A DNA stretch of 64,000 bases from Phorcus lineatus (Eukaryota; Mollusca; Gastropoda; Trochida; Trochidae), in the NCBI GenBank assembly GCA_921293015.1, contig OV121091.1, forward strand, positions 38,424,839 through 38,488,838, written 5' to 3'. A program made the position numbers and the translations under genes. Positions 24,533 to 36,425 of this stretch are shown here, in pieces (the first letter of the stretch is position 1; every line of letters begins with the position of its first letter). The notes beneath the pieces are model-generated. The model did not search any database. It was not told where the DNA came from and saw only the letters and a list, made by a program, of their open reading frames with translations.

Positions 24533-27500
24533 ATCATGATGTAAAAAACACTAGGTTTTGATTCTGTATATCAATTTCTATTCATTAAAACGTAATGTCC
24601 AACAATTCCTATCAAATTCTTCCCAAGGAACACCTTGAACTGTTTGAACTAAGATTCTTTAAGTATAATCTGCACCACAAAAGCCAATATCACAAAAAGC
24701 TTGTATCGTATATCTATGTTTAAGAATAAACAGCGAGCGTAGACAACTCATCTTTGTTTTCTAATATATCAAATAACTGTTGAAATAGAAAAGAAATTTA
24801 GACTGTAACAAATAAAGTATCTCATCCATTCAATCTATTATTAGAGTCAATTTAATGATAAATCTAATCACTGTAAGCTGTGCACAGCATAAACTCATTT
24901 GCAAGATTGATAATTCTATGCGCACTTAAAGTGATAGCATCCTCCAGCTAGCATACCAACTTCAACCACGACCACATCATACTCATATCCTAACCAAATC
25001 TACAGGACAAGTGGTCAATAATTAATGTCAAGGAATCCCAAGAAGGCCTCATATCCCTCATATTCATCCTAATCAACTTCAAAGAAAAATATAATTGGAT
25101 TTTTGTGAATATTACAAACCCACATGCAGGAGACATGAGTTGATAGATAGTTGAACGGCAGGTTAAGACCTCAAACATGTATAGAGATATGATTTGATTT
25201 AAACATATTTTATTCATAATGAAATGAATTTGGAACAAGTCCTCCAACTTAGGATATCCCCTTCTTAAGAGACCTGAAGAGGTTGTTATATGATCATATG
25301 GGGACATGTCACATGGTACAAAAAAGGTCCTAAATGTTCATGCTATCTCAGAGCAAGGGAATCTGATGAAATATTATAATTAAGGCATAATCATTATAAC
25401 TTAATATGACATTAAGATAATGCTATATCTGATTGCATATAAGAAATCTAATCGAGGAAGATATGCCAAAATGTTTTTCAAAGCATTGCATTTGTAATGG
25501 AACATCATAGAAGATACATTATAGTATTGCTGATGGAATTAAGTCACCATTACAAAGTAATATTTTGATGTTGGACATCAAATGAAAAATATGAAGCTGG
25601 TATGTTTGTTCTCATAAGCAATCATTCATCTTATATTGTACATAAACAAAGCATAGAACCCCAGCTTGCTTCTTGTATATGAATTTTCACATCTCAATGA
25701 CAAACCATTCTAAAAACATTGAGATGTTGTAACTGGCTGACAACAGCTTTTCGTAGATCAGAGATACATTGGAAACATCTTCTGATTAGATTGCCGGTTG
25801 GCTGACTGAACATCAGGAGACACTTGTACAAACATCAGTATGTGCGGAAAATGTTACACATGTTAATTAAGAACTCTGAGGAGCTTTTCTAAGTTTTTCT
25901 AATCTGGAGTGTCTGGAGGGATTCCTTATGGTAGAAAAAGGACATCCAATAACGAACATCTACAAAAAAGTAAGAGTCTGTCAAAGTAAGCTGGTACTAC
26001 CTTTAACTACTTATTATCCATTAAATCCGAACACATTACATGTATAATTCAGACAGCATGGCATAGCCAAATACTGAAATCCACCATTTAACATGGTATT
26101 TAAGATCATATCTTCCCTGTTCTGTGACGTAGAACGGAGGTTTCTAAGGGAAACTTATCAGATAAGGATGATGAAAAGTGTTTTTGTTGTAACATCAAAC
26201 AACAACAGCTCAACATGCAATAATGCATGACACTGCACTAGGACTGTCTTTTCGGAGATTTCTGTTACTGATTAAGTTTTTCTACACCTAATGTTTTCAA
26301 ATATTAACAGTTCCAGTAACAGCATTGTCTACATTACAATATCATTGACACTTACATGTGCAGGGGAGTTGTTTTGGGTTAAATGCCTTTTCCATGTTTT
26401 TTGGAACCAATGCTATTACTGCAGGGAAAAGCCCAGAAAACCATTGTATCATGATGCAACTTGCATGGGTCAAAACCTTTCTGCATAGCATGGTGTGACA
26501 GTAACAACAGCGCTGGCAGGATTTGAATGACAAAAGTTTTGTTCTGAATCTCAACTGAACATGCCATCTCTTTTAGATACTTAGATAACAGCAACGAAGC
26601 ACTTACAATGATTTACAGAATATGCTAACAGCACTTTTCTTACAAGATTATGACAAGGTGCTGTAGTTTACTTTTAGGAATTTTTTCAACTTCCCCCATT
26701 GAATATTACTTAATGTAAATATACATTTACTTCACAAAAGGAAAATATCTTATTATTCACCTGATTAACTGTAGACATTGAATGAGATGACACATATTAA
26801 GCAAAAAATGCATGTGGCCATTTTAGTGTGAACATCTTAAATAATTGACTTAAGGAAATGTCTTTTAGTAACTTAACCAAACTTTGTAAATTTGTAAAAG
26901 AAAGCCTAGGCCTTGAACTGATTAAAATGATTGTCATGTAGTGTGGCTCACTTGTTTTCCTCTTTGCGACATCACCTTATTTCTGTGAAAATCTTGCTTC
27001 AGCCCTATACCAAAACACAACTCATTGATATCATATCAGGCACTGTTTACCTCTCGAAACAGTGAATGCAAAGTACAATTCAACCTTTCACTAAGCATAC
27101 CTTCCACCCTTTTATCCAACAAGCAAATATCATAAGCATTCTTTAACCTTTATCATCAATGTATTCTTTCAGTTTCAGCCTCTCTAATACTCTTGGCATT
27201 TAGTGCTGTATACATCAGATATATATATATATATATATACATGTGAAAGTATTGGTCCCTACAAACATAGTGTTTTAACTGGCATACAATTCTTCATGCT
27301 AATGTCATGTGATAAGTTCAATTTGCCCTTTCGATATGCATGCACACACACACCATTAATTGTACATAAGTTTTATCCTGTAGGTTAGTAAAATAGTCAG
27401 TAAATAATAACAAATTACTTTGTTTTCTGATGCATCTTTTATGTCTAAAGGAGAAACATTGAACTATTGATGTTATAGTGTTTGAAAATACACAAGGTTG

Positions 27501-27646
27501 ATGAAGCGGCGGATACGATGTTGATTTTGGGAGTTCAAGGGAATCTGTTGCTTCTAGTGATCTGGAGATTTAACAAAACAACAAAACATCAATGTTGGTG
27601 GCATGTTCAGGTGAAAATTTGTTCTTGCTTTTTTCCTACAATGATA
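24533..27646. other. AT-rich sequence, no gene; holds one dispersed-repeat fragment
   Basis: The open frames near 24990-25307 (-) and 26291-26594 (both strands) have no support. Positions 26798-26887 match 47955-48046 (listed separately). A short (AT)n run is at 27219-27240. Confidence 0.5.
26798..26887 (+). repeat. Dispersed repeat fragment, matches 47955-48046
   Basis: Both copies read AAGCAAAAA.TGCATGTGGCC, ATTT.AGTGTGAACA, TAA.GGAAATG and AGCTTAACCAAAC/ACTTAACCAAAC in the same order and orientation, 21 kb apart. No element boundary is recognised. Confidence 0.6.
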
Positions 27647-27945
27647 GTGGGATAGCTTATTAGCTCAGCTCAACAATTATTCCCAACCAAAGGACCTGGT
27701 TTGAATCCCACTTGAGATAGTTTCAAGATCACCTCTGTTACTTACATATAACAGAACACATGGCACATATCAAGCATTGATACCTCATCACCTGAGATAA
27801 CCTTTGACCTCGAGCTATGTAACTTAGAAGAATTAACTATCTGTGAATCTGGAGGAATCTAGAAATGGGGGAAAGTGTGGATTATATAAACAAGGTAAAG
27901 GTCACCGTGGCAACTTGGGATAACAATAAGAGAGAGAAAGAGAAA
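27647..27945 (+). mobile_element. Probable SINE with tRNA-like head
   Basis: TTAGCTCAGCTC (27660-27671) fits RNA polymerase III box A, and GGTTTGAATCCC (27698-27709) fits box B, about 37 bases apart as in tRNA genes. A clean tRNA cloverleaf cannot be drawn: the T stem pairs poorly, so this is a tRNA-derived head rather than a working tRNA. The body continues for about 230 bases to a purine-rich AGAGAGAGAAAGAGAAAA run that may be the tail. The exact 3' end is uncertain, and no second copy is seen in the window. Confidence 0.5.
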
Positions 27946-30146
27946 ACCTACTCATCACCTGACTTTATACAGAGTTAGTATTGTTCACCTTTATGAATGA
28001 AGAAGGGGTTTAATACATCTTTCAGAGGGTATGCAAAGGTATTTCAGAAACAGATCTATAGAAATAAAAGCAGTCAATGGCCTTCAGCAAGATGAAAGGA
28101 TTCAGTGGTTTCTATTACAAAGCTCTCTCCATTCAGACATCTTTTCATTCTCAGTCTTCAAATGAATATTGGAGTTTTGGTTATGAATTTTTACTGAAAT
28201 CTTAGAATGAAAATTTGTTTGCTTCATGATCAAACTAGGTGTTGAAAACTTTAGAAATTTTGAAATCAGGACTGCAATTTTGATCATGTTCTTAAAACCT
28301 ATTTAGAAGAAAATAAACTTACATAAGACATAATTGAGATAGATATTCAAAGGGGAGGAAATCAATAAATAATATTGAAGTCTTTGATATAGATGGTAAA
28401 AAAGCACAGCCTCTTTAACGGTAGTACAGGATAACCTTGGACATCACTACCTGAAGGCTAAAGCAACATCTCCTGTGTATATATACATGTTGACATTAGC
28501 AGCTAATTACACACATGCTATAGAGGTAGGTTCTTGAGCTTCACCAAACACTATATAAACTGGTCAGTGATGATAGGAGCTTCTAACTATAATCTCATCA
28601 ACAGCAACACACCAACATCTCTGTCAGGTTCCAGAAAATGTGTTGGCTACTTGTAGAAAGTGTGTGTTTCTAAGTGCCACAAAGATTTGAGCTTTCAATG
28701 CCTTAATGATGCCTTGTTTATGTGTAAGCAAAATATACACATTTCTGGAATTGCTAGGAAAACAAAATCAACAACAACAACAAACAAAATCCTTATAACA
28801 AAGTTAATTTGATATTGTAATGTTCAATTATCAAAAAATACCGGACTTCATGACTGCATACTCTCCTAAGTCTGTTTTTCATTCTTAAGACAATTTTTTC
28901 AAAATTTTAATCAAATTTCCAAAATTTCTCAATGTAGAGGTTTAAAAGTTTGCAAACATACAATATCACATTTGGTATGTCTCATTAGCAACAAATATGT
29001 AAAAGGATATATCGCAGTTTTATAAAAAAAACTATAAAAAACTAACTCAATTCTATCATCATTACATCTTATATATAACAGCAACAATTTCTGAGAGACT
29101 TAAAGAAAATATGCAATCAACTTGGTTACTGAAAGTTCCTATTTCATTGAGTGTATATAGATGCACAAAGTAAGTGTTAATAAGAATGTATTTCTCATTA
29201 CTAGTAACGAATCAATTTACACATGGAACAATCAGCAAAGATGGAAAGCACATCTTCAATCTCCATCATCTCGAAACATTAAACACTCCAGTCATCGTTA
29301 AATACATGAGAGGGAAAGTAAGAGAGATGAGTAGTGTCTCAGGATTAATATATTCTTTATATGAATATATTTTTACACAAAGAAACAATCACAAAAGAAA
29401 ATTGCCATTGCTTAAAGGATCACAAGATGATAAACACAAAAAGTGTGCGGGCACAACTGACCTTCACCTTTCCACCTAGCAGTTTGTCTACTAATAAAGC
29501 TTGGAACATTGTCTCCCTGGAAGTACCAGGAATGATGGTTGAAGAAAATGAAATTAGACATTCTTCATGTTAAAAGAAGTTCAACAAAACATGTCTCCAA
29601 CCTGGGAATTTTGTTTCCAGCAAGAAGCCTAAGTCTGGTATTGTGGAATTTGATTTCTACACGAGTACAAAAAGAAACTGCGATTTTAGGACTTGTCTGA
29701 ATGAAATTTGTAACTTTAAAACTTGAACTTTCCATTTATCATGTTGTTTGCAGGTAGGTGCAGATTTACCTAAGTTCTCTACATTCTGAAAGTAGAAGAC
29801 TGATTTGTGTCAATGTTTTAACACAGTTTAAATTGAGTTGGAACAAAACACAATTTGTATATATTCTCTTTGAAACAATGCTGTATGGAGGGTTTGGAGA
29901 GGCTTGCTAAAAGTTGAAGATATACAGGGAAGACAATGATTTTAATGATCAATAACATCAAAAGTGTTAATCATCCATGAAATCCTGATCTACTTTATTG
30001 CGGATCTGATTCATAAAGGAAAAAACCACAGTAAAATGTTACTCTAAGCATATTGATATCATTCTTTATCTTCCACTGATTGAATTTCTCATGAAATTAT
30101 TTCTTTAAGCATTTTCATTATTAAACACTAATAAGAAAACTAACAG
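27946..30146. other. AT-rich sequence, no gene seen
   Basis: A short CAA-repeat lies near 28768-28786. The open frames 29174-29573 (+) overlap in different frames and lack splice-like borders. Confidence 0.5.
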
Positions 30147-30318
30147 TAGGTGAGGTGAGGTGAGGTGAGGTGAGGTGAGGTGAGGTGAGGTGAGGTGAGG
30201 TGGGGTGAGGTGAGGTGAGGTGAGGTGAGGTAAGGTGAGGTGAGGTGAGCTAGGTGAGGTGAGGTGAGGTGAGCTAGCTGAGGTGAGGTGAGGTGAGGTG
30301 AGGTGAGGTGAGGTGAAG
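30147..30318. repeat. GGTGA pentanucleotide microsatellite
   Basis: About 33 units of GGTGA with a few substitutions (GGTAA, GAGCTAG) run directly into the 52-bp minisatellite. That array carries GATGAGGTGAGGTGAT in every unit, so the two are evidently related. Confidence 0.95.
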
Positions 30319-31762
30319 TGATATTGGGTTGAACACCCCTTTCAAGAACACTAACAGAAGGTAAGGTTAGGTGATATTGGGTTTACGCCCCTTTCAAGAA
30401 CACTAACAGTAGATGAGGTGAGGTGATATTGGGTTTACGCCCCTTTCAAGAACACTAACAGTAGATGAGGTGAGGTGATATTGGGTTTACGCCCCTTTCA
30501 AGAACACTAACAGTAGATGAGGTGAGGTGATATTGGGTTTACGCCCCTTTCAAGAACACTAACAGTAGATGAGGTGAGGTGATATTGGGTTTACGCCCCT
30601 TTCAAGAACACTAACAGTAGATGAGGTGAGGTGATATTGGGTTTACGCCCCTTTCAAGAACACTAACAGTAGATGAGGTGAGGTGATATTGGGTTTACGC
30701 CCCTTTCAAGAACACTAACAGTAGATGAGGTGAGGTGATATTGGGTTTACGCCCCTTTCAAGAACACTAACAGTAGATGAGGTGAGGTGATATTGGGTTT
30801 ACGCCCCTTTCAAGAACACTAACAGTAGATGAGGTGAGATGATATTGGGTTTACGCCCCTTTCAAGAACACTAACAGTAGATGAGGTGAGGTGATATTGG
30901 GTTTACGCCCCTTTCAAGAACACTAACAGTAGATGAGGTGAGGTGATATTGGGTTTACGCCCCTTTCAAGAACACTAACAGTAGATGAGGTGAGGTGATA
31001 TTGGGTTTACGCCCCTTTCAAGAACACTAACAGTAGATGAGGTGAGGTGATATTGGGTTTACGCCCCTTTCAAGAACACTAACAGTAGATGAGGTGAGGT
31101 GATATTGGGTTTACGCCCCTTTCAAGAACACTAACAGTAGATGAGGTGAGGTGATATTGGGTTTACGCCCCTTTCAAGAACACTAACAGTAGATGAGGTG
31201 AGATGATATTGGGTTTACGCCCCTTTCAAGAACACTAACAGTAGATGAGGTGAGGTGATTGGGGTATAATGCGGCTTTCAAGAACACTAACAGTAGATGA
31301 GGTGAGGTGATATTGGGTTTACGCCCCTTTCAAGAACACTAACAGTAGATGAGGTGAGGTGATTGGGGTATAATGCGGCTTTCAAGAACACTAACAGTAG
31401 ATGAGGTGAGGTGATATTGGGTTGAACACCCCTTTCAAGAACACTAACAGAAGGTAAGGTTAGGTGATATTGGGTTTACGCCCCTTTCAAGAACACTAAC
31501 AGTAGATGAGGTGAGGTGATATTGGGTTTACGCCCCTTTCAAGAACACTAACAGTAGATGAGGTGAGGTGATATTGGGTTTACGCCCCTTTCAAGAACAC
31601 TAACAGTAGATGAGGTGAGGTGATTGGGGTATAATGCGGCTTTCAAGAACACTAACAGTAGATGAGGTGAGGTGATATTGGGTTTACGCCCCTTTCAAGA
31701 ACACTAACAGTAGATGAGGTGAGGTGATTGGGGTATAATGCGGCTTTCAAGAACACTTACAG
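30319..31762. repeat. 52-bp minisatellite, ~27 units
   Basis: CTTTCAAGAACACTAACAGT recurs every 52 bases from 30339 to 31744. The main unit adds GATGAGGTGAGGTGATATTG and GGTTTACGCCC. A variant (GATTGGGGTATAATGCGG) occurs four times, near 31258, 31362, 31622 and 31726, each pair 104 bp apart. A distinctive first unit (GGGTTGAACACCCC followed by AGAAGGTAAGGTTAGG) at 30320 recurs at 31413, which indicates a ~1.09-kb block duplication within the array. Confidence 0.95.
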
Positions 31763-32721
31763 GAATATTGAATTCCAGCTTGACTATTTAAATAGTAATT
31801 CTAAACATTTTATCGAGAATGAGAAGTGAATAATTTAAATAAAGCCCTCTGTAATTGAAATCATTTGATATCAACTGTCCTTTGCTCGAGTTTTCCATAA
31901 CTAGAAATGGAGAACTAAATATATACATATTCATCAGCTTCCATATGTCTGTCCATCCACCTTTTTGTGTCAACATAAAATCTAAAGATAAAAACTTTTT
32001 TACGGCCAATTTTAAAACTCTTGTTAAAGAGATAAGAACCATTCCACCCCATGTCTTCATTCACTGCCAATGTCAAAGGATTACAATGAAACCTTTAAAT
32101 TTGGTGACATAATCTCTTGGTAATGTGATATCTCAAAAATCATTCCACAAATATCGTCATTTAACTTTATTGTATTTTATATTTGAGGGATACACAGAGA
32201 AAACTTTTTACACTTTTGTTTGTGAGACATATTGTAGTTGTTGTGTCCTGGCACTTAAATTGTCAACATGCTGTTCAAGCTGGCTACTCTTCAAGCTAAT
32301 AATATATAATAAGATTGGAATAAGTTTACATCTAAAACAAACTTAACTTTGGCAGTGTGGCTTGTCTACAAAGATATATAGATAAAGTTACGTGAATAAG
32401 TAAACCTGACTTTCCACTCTTGCTTGTAACGCAAAATTCAATTCTACTGTAAAGAATATGTGTTATTTTTGTTTTATGTGCTTTTATCATGCATTCAGCA
32501 GTCAGCTCCAATATTTGTAAAAACAGCTACTTAAATGGGCTCATGTCATAATAGTTCTGTAATAACTGTCTGGGTTTTTTTGTCTAGGAAACTGCATCAT
32601 GATTTGTTTATTACCGGGAACAATTTTCATGTAAATGCATTGTAACTGACACTTCCATAATCATTCTGTTCTAAATATTATATTATTTTTTCTTTCTAAA
32701 ACTACATAAAAAGTAATTATT
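31763..32721. other. AT-rich sequence, no gene seen
   Basis: The open frames on both strands at 31788-32112 overlap antiparallel and have no splice-like borders. No repeat is recognised. Confidence 0.45.
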
Positions 32722-32790
32722 GTACAGCTGCATATCAAAAGTTTGTTCACTGTACTGTATCATAGTGCAAATATCATGTAATTTGGGTTT
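32722..32790 (+). repeat. Fragment of dispersed repeat family A
   Basis: It matches 59887-59955 directly and 37452-37517 in inverse: TGTACAGC.GCATA.CAAAAG, TTTGTTCAC, TAGTGCAAATATCATGTAAT. Confidence 0.7.
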
Positions 32791-32884
32791 GGTTTGAATG
32801 TCAATAAAACAACTTCAGCAGAACTAACACAGGATCTCCAATTGTCAATGTGTAAAGTAGACATTTATTAATGTATTGTGGGAG

Positions 32885-33165
32885 TGTCTCATCTCTCGAG
32901 CAAAAATTCGAATTTTGGCATGATTAAATGGACAGAAGGGGTCACATTTTCGAAATTACGATTTCCCAAAATTTCGATTAAAATGTTCTTTTTTGACTCT
33001 TGGAGAACAAAATCAGCAAACTCCTATTGACTTAATGCAAACGAACAAATATTACTTGTATTTAAAGGTGTTAATCACCAATTAGGGAGTTTGTAGAGAA
33101 AAATAAAAATTACTGTTTTCGAAATTTTGACCCCTGGTCACTTCAGTGACCTGCCAAAAACTATA
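32885..33165 (-). repeat. Left flank of the transposon: family A, inverted
   Basis: The end, CCTGGTCACTTCAGTGACCTGCCAAAA, corresponds to the reverse complement of 60003-60052, and weaker similarity (TCTCGAGCAAAAATTCGAATTTT) extends left. The 3.26-kb element is inserted at its right end. CCTGGTCACTTCAGTGACC is itself a small palindrome. Confidence 0.55.
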
Positions 33166-33734
33166 GGGCAAACTGACCGAGGTTCGGACAGTGTATCGAT
33201 TAAAATATTTTGAAAGACTATATAATTTATAACTATCTGAAGAAAATAATTATTTTCAAACCAAAGTATAAAAAATTGAATATTGTTTTTAATTTCTTTC
33301 TATATAGCCATAATTATTTCAGTTTTAGCCGAAAATAACGGTTTTATTTGCATATATCAATTCGCCCGAGGTTCGGACAATTCTGCCCTAACTTCGGACA
33401 GTTGCACCTAATTTTCTCGAATGCATCCCTAGCTTTAAATACTCATCAAAATTATTTTCAGACATCCTCACTCACGCAGTGAATAGGCTATGTACAACAA
33501 TTTCATAGTTTTGGGGGAGGATAAAGTATTTTTTTACTGGTACAGAGCATGTTTTCCGATGTTAAATTCTTGAAAACTGCTATATGCGCCGTAACAGTAT
33601 AGTGATGTCACAATCCCATTTGTAGGCATTCGACACTAAAAACGCCGATAGCGCTAAACAGTATGTTTTCAAAATTAATCAGTTTGTATTATGTGTTAGT
33701 CTTATGTTTATTCGTGTTTCCTCAACCTTTGTCT

Positions 33735-34305
33735 GTTAAATTTTATGGAAGGGGATGTGTGCCAAAAATGAAATCATGTAAACTCGTAATTCGCAAGTTG
33801 TAACATGTTGTTCTCAACCATGCACTTCTCGAAAAGACAAGTCCAAGTATGCAAACCTAACATTTCAATCCTGTAAAACACAACTTGTTGTTCTCAACTT
33901 TAAAAAGTTCAAATGTAATTCTAAAAAGTTCAAAGTCGAAACTCATTTTTGTATTTCAAATACGAGGGATATACACGTTTAGCAATGCTACAAATTACGT
34001 TTTACAATTGGTGAATGAAAAATGAAGAGTTGTAAAATCAGCCTTTGGAAACAGACTTTTGCATCTGGAGTTTTACATGAGTTGCATGGTTATGATTGCA
34101 ATGTTCCGAAATACATCTGTACACGATTTCGAGTTGACCATATTTGGAAGTTTAACGAAGGCTGCCGATGATTTCCGGAGATGATCGGTATTTGACAACA
34201 ACGAGACCTCCCTGATCCAAGCTCCATGCAACGCTGTGCATGCTTTCCGGATAGTGTTGAGCTGAGTCCGCCACAATGCGCGGAGCTTGGGCGTGCGACC
34301 TTCAC
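33735..34305 (+). repeat. Left internal arm of the transposon
   Basis: It pairs, with few mismatches, with 35411-35978 reversed, from GTTAAATTTTATGGAAGGGG at the outer side to GCGCGGAGCTTGGGC at the inner side. Small differences exist (for example one three-base indel inside the shared open frame), so the arms have diverged slightly since duplication. Confidence 0.92.
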
Positions 34306-34315
34306 TTTTTGTCAA
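34073..34315 (-). CDS. Left-arm short ORF, unrecognised, paired with 35421-35639
   Basis: This is an 80-codon open frame reading inward-to-outward on the minus strand. From its residue 8 it is nearly the same as the plus-strand frame in the right arm: PKLRAL, then TQLN.IRKACTALHGAWIRE, VSL.SNTDHLRKSS, FVKLPNMVNSKSCTDVFRNI and a TMQLM end. An extra isoleucine (three bases) keeps the frame. The peptide is basic, with a cysteine/histidine/tryptophan patch in its middle (ACTALHGAW). I do not recognise a transposase or DNA-binding fold. The first codon is TTG, so the true start, if it is translated at all, is unknown. It may simply be an open stretch in a repeat arm. Confidence 0.25.
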   Translation of the reverse strand: MTKSEGRTPKLRALWRTQLNTIRKACTALHGAWIREVSLLSNTDHLRKSSAAFVKLPNMVNSKSCTDVFRNIAIITMQLM

Positions 34316-35410
34316 AGTTCTTAGTCAATTATTGATCTAGATAATTTTTTTCTACTGTTTTCGTAAGGGTTACACAAGGTATATCTCACGAAAGAATATT
34401 ATGAACTTTAATTCTGGGTTAGACTTGACACTAAATCTCTGCACAACTTACTGCATCGAGATGATTCACTATTAAAAAAATCTCGTTTTAGATATTAAGG
34501 TAGGGTTTAAAAAACTCACCAAATTACGAGACTGGATTTAGAATAATGAAACAACGGCAAGTGCTATCTGACAACAGGCACTAATGACTTTGTGAGTGAC
34601 GTGAACATTAACTGCCTGTCTTTGGTCTCACCGACGGTGTAAGCGGGTGTTTTTCTTAAATAAATAATCTGTCATGACCTATTAAGTATAAACGTATAAC
34701 CCCCCCCCCCCCCCCCCCCCCCTCGAAATTGGTGCTACGGGCCTGTGTTTAATTACAAATCTTACCAACTGTGTTCATCAACTGTGTGCAAGTGCACAAC
34801 TGAAGGGATTATTACGCAAGTGCGAGCTTGAGGAGAACATGCATAAAATCAAACTTCACATCAGTTAATCAATGTAAACCATTATTCTCCTAGTGATAAA
34901 TCATAATTAGGTGATGTCATAAAATAATTATCATTTAAAATTAATTGCCAAGACGACACAAAGATATGGTGTTGAAAGATTGTCAACAAAGTAATCATGC
35001 TTTTACAAAGGCGTCGGAAACGCTCATATTCCATTGTTATAGCCTACCAATTACCAAACAATAAACATGTACTTTGAAAAATGATACTTTTCAGTTTAGC
35101 AAAAATTTGTTATGCTACGAAATTGAGTAAGTATTTGAACTATCGAAATCGGCCCCCGAAAAGTTAATATGCGTTGACTACGTCACAAAATCTGAGGGGC
35201 TCGAAAAGAGCTGACGTCATTGCAAAGTTCGGAAATTTTCTTGCAATATACACGGGTATATTTTAGAGAATGACGTATTCACGAAATTTTTTTGGGATAA
35301 TGGTCAGATAAGAATTAATTGCAAATGATATTTGTTCTATTACAATTGTTGCTATTTGCCTTAGGGGTCCGAAAACACAGTACGCGAGTAACTGAGAACT
35401 TTTACATAAG
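34306..35410. other. Spacer between transposon arms
   Basis: This 1.1-kb non-palindromic segment contains the poly-C run. It has stops in all frames and no gene. It is less uniformly AT-rich than the flanks. Confidence 0.6.
34700..34722 (+). repeat. Homopolymer run of 23 C
   Basis: Uninterrupted C on the plus strand within the transposon spacer. The length is likely to vary, or to be misassembled. Confidence 0.9.
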
Positions 35411-35978
35411 GTGAGATCGCATGCCCAAGCTCCGCGCATTGCGGTGGACTCAACTCAACGCTATCCGGAAAGCCTGCACAGCGTTGCATGGAGCTTGGAT
35501 CAGGGAGGTCTCGTTGATGTCAAATACCGATCACCTTCGGAAATCATCGGCAGTCTTCGTTAAACTTCCAAATATGGTCAACTCGAAATCGTGTACAGAT
35601 GTATTTCGGAACATTGTCATAACCATGCAACTCATGTAAAACTCCAGATGCAAAAGTCTGTTTCCAAAGGCTGATTTTACAACTCTTCATTTTTCATTCA
35701 CCAATTGTAAAACGTAATTTGTAGCATTGCTAAACGTGTATATCCCTCGTATTTGAAATACAAAAATGAGTTTCGACTTTGAACTTTTTAGAATTACATT
35801 TGAACTTTTTAAAGTTGAGAACAACAAGTTGTGTTTTACAGGATTGAAATGTTAGGTTTGCATACTTGGACTTGTCTTTTCGAGAAGTTCATGGTTGAAA
35901 ACAACTTGTTACAACTTGCGAATTACGAGTTTACATGATTTCATTTTTGGCACACATCCCCTTCCATAAAATTTAAAC
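35411..35978 (-). repeat. Right internal arm of the transposon
   Basis: Inverted partner of 33735-34305. It ends at CTTCCATAAAATTTAAAC. The arm carries the open frame 35421-35639. Confidence 0.92.
35421..35639 (+). CDS. Right-arm short ORF, unrecognised, paired with 34073-34315
   Basis: This 72-codon frame begins at an ATG (MPKLRAL) ten bases inside the arm and ends in ...TMQLM before TAA. The middle part is basic and contains ACTALHGAWIREVS. The left-arm copy differs by a handful of substitutions and one codon-sized indel, with no frameshift or stop in either. That could mean selection, or merely recent duplication of the arms. No homologous family is recognised, and an ORF of this length could arise by chance. 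Confidence 0.28.
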   Translation: MPKLRALRWTQLNAIRKACTALHGAWIREVSLMSNTDHLRKSSAVFVKLPNMVNSKSCTDVFRNIVITMQLM

Positions 35979-36425
35979 ATTAGGAGTCCTCAAATAGAAA
36001 ACTTAAGAAGGTCATTTTGACATGTTATCAAGATCTCAACATTTACGTATGTTTTTACGTTATATGTACCGATTTTAAGAATAATTGGACCACTTGGTTA
36101 TTTTTCTTTGTTTATTTATACAGTTTAAGATATTTTACCGCTCCCTTCAGCTCCTGACCGAAGAGTCAACATTTACATTGAAACAAATATTTCGCCATTT
36201 TCTTTCTTGAATCCATTAATTGTACCTCCAGGCAAAACTTCAGTAAGAAATAATACCGAGAATGTAATGTTTATTAAAGGAAAGAAATAAAATAACACAC
36301 TGAGAAGAAACATTCTACAATAAACAGATCGCAATAGTCGCTCATATTATTGCGTCAGCTTGAAGTAAAAAGTGTCCGAGGTTCGGGCGACCTCGGGTGG
36401 TGTCCGAACCTCGGTCAGTTTGCCC

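Larger units (their letters stand above)
33166..36425. mobile_element. 3.26-kb TA-flanked transposon with nested inverted repeats
   Basis: The ends are a perfect 25-bp terminal inverted repeat: GGGCAAACTGACCGAGG continuing to TTCGGACA on the left, and its exact complement on the right. TA lies outside both ends (33164-33165 and 36426-36427). The internal motif CCGAGGTTCGG(ACA) recurs just inside, near 33365 and 33391 on the left and 36374 on the right, as expected of transposase-binding subterminal repeats. Arms 33735-34305 and 35411-35978 form a second inverted repeat. A 23-base C run is at 34700-34722. No transposase-sized open frame remains, so it is non-autonomous. The TA target fits IS630-Tc1-mariner-type or other TA-inserting superfamilies; the family is unassigned. 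Confidence 0.88.

Noticed and set aside
30319-31762. Regularly spaced repeats resembling a CRISPR array
   Set aside because: The whole 52-bp unit is repeated, spacers included, so it is a minisatellite.
34073-35639. Transposase gene in the 3.26-kb transposon
   Set aside because: The only shared frames are 72-80 codons, far too short for a transposase, and show no catalytic motif that I can recognise.
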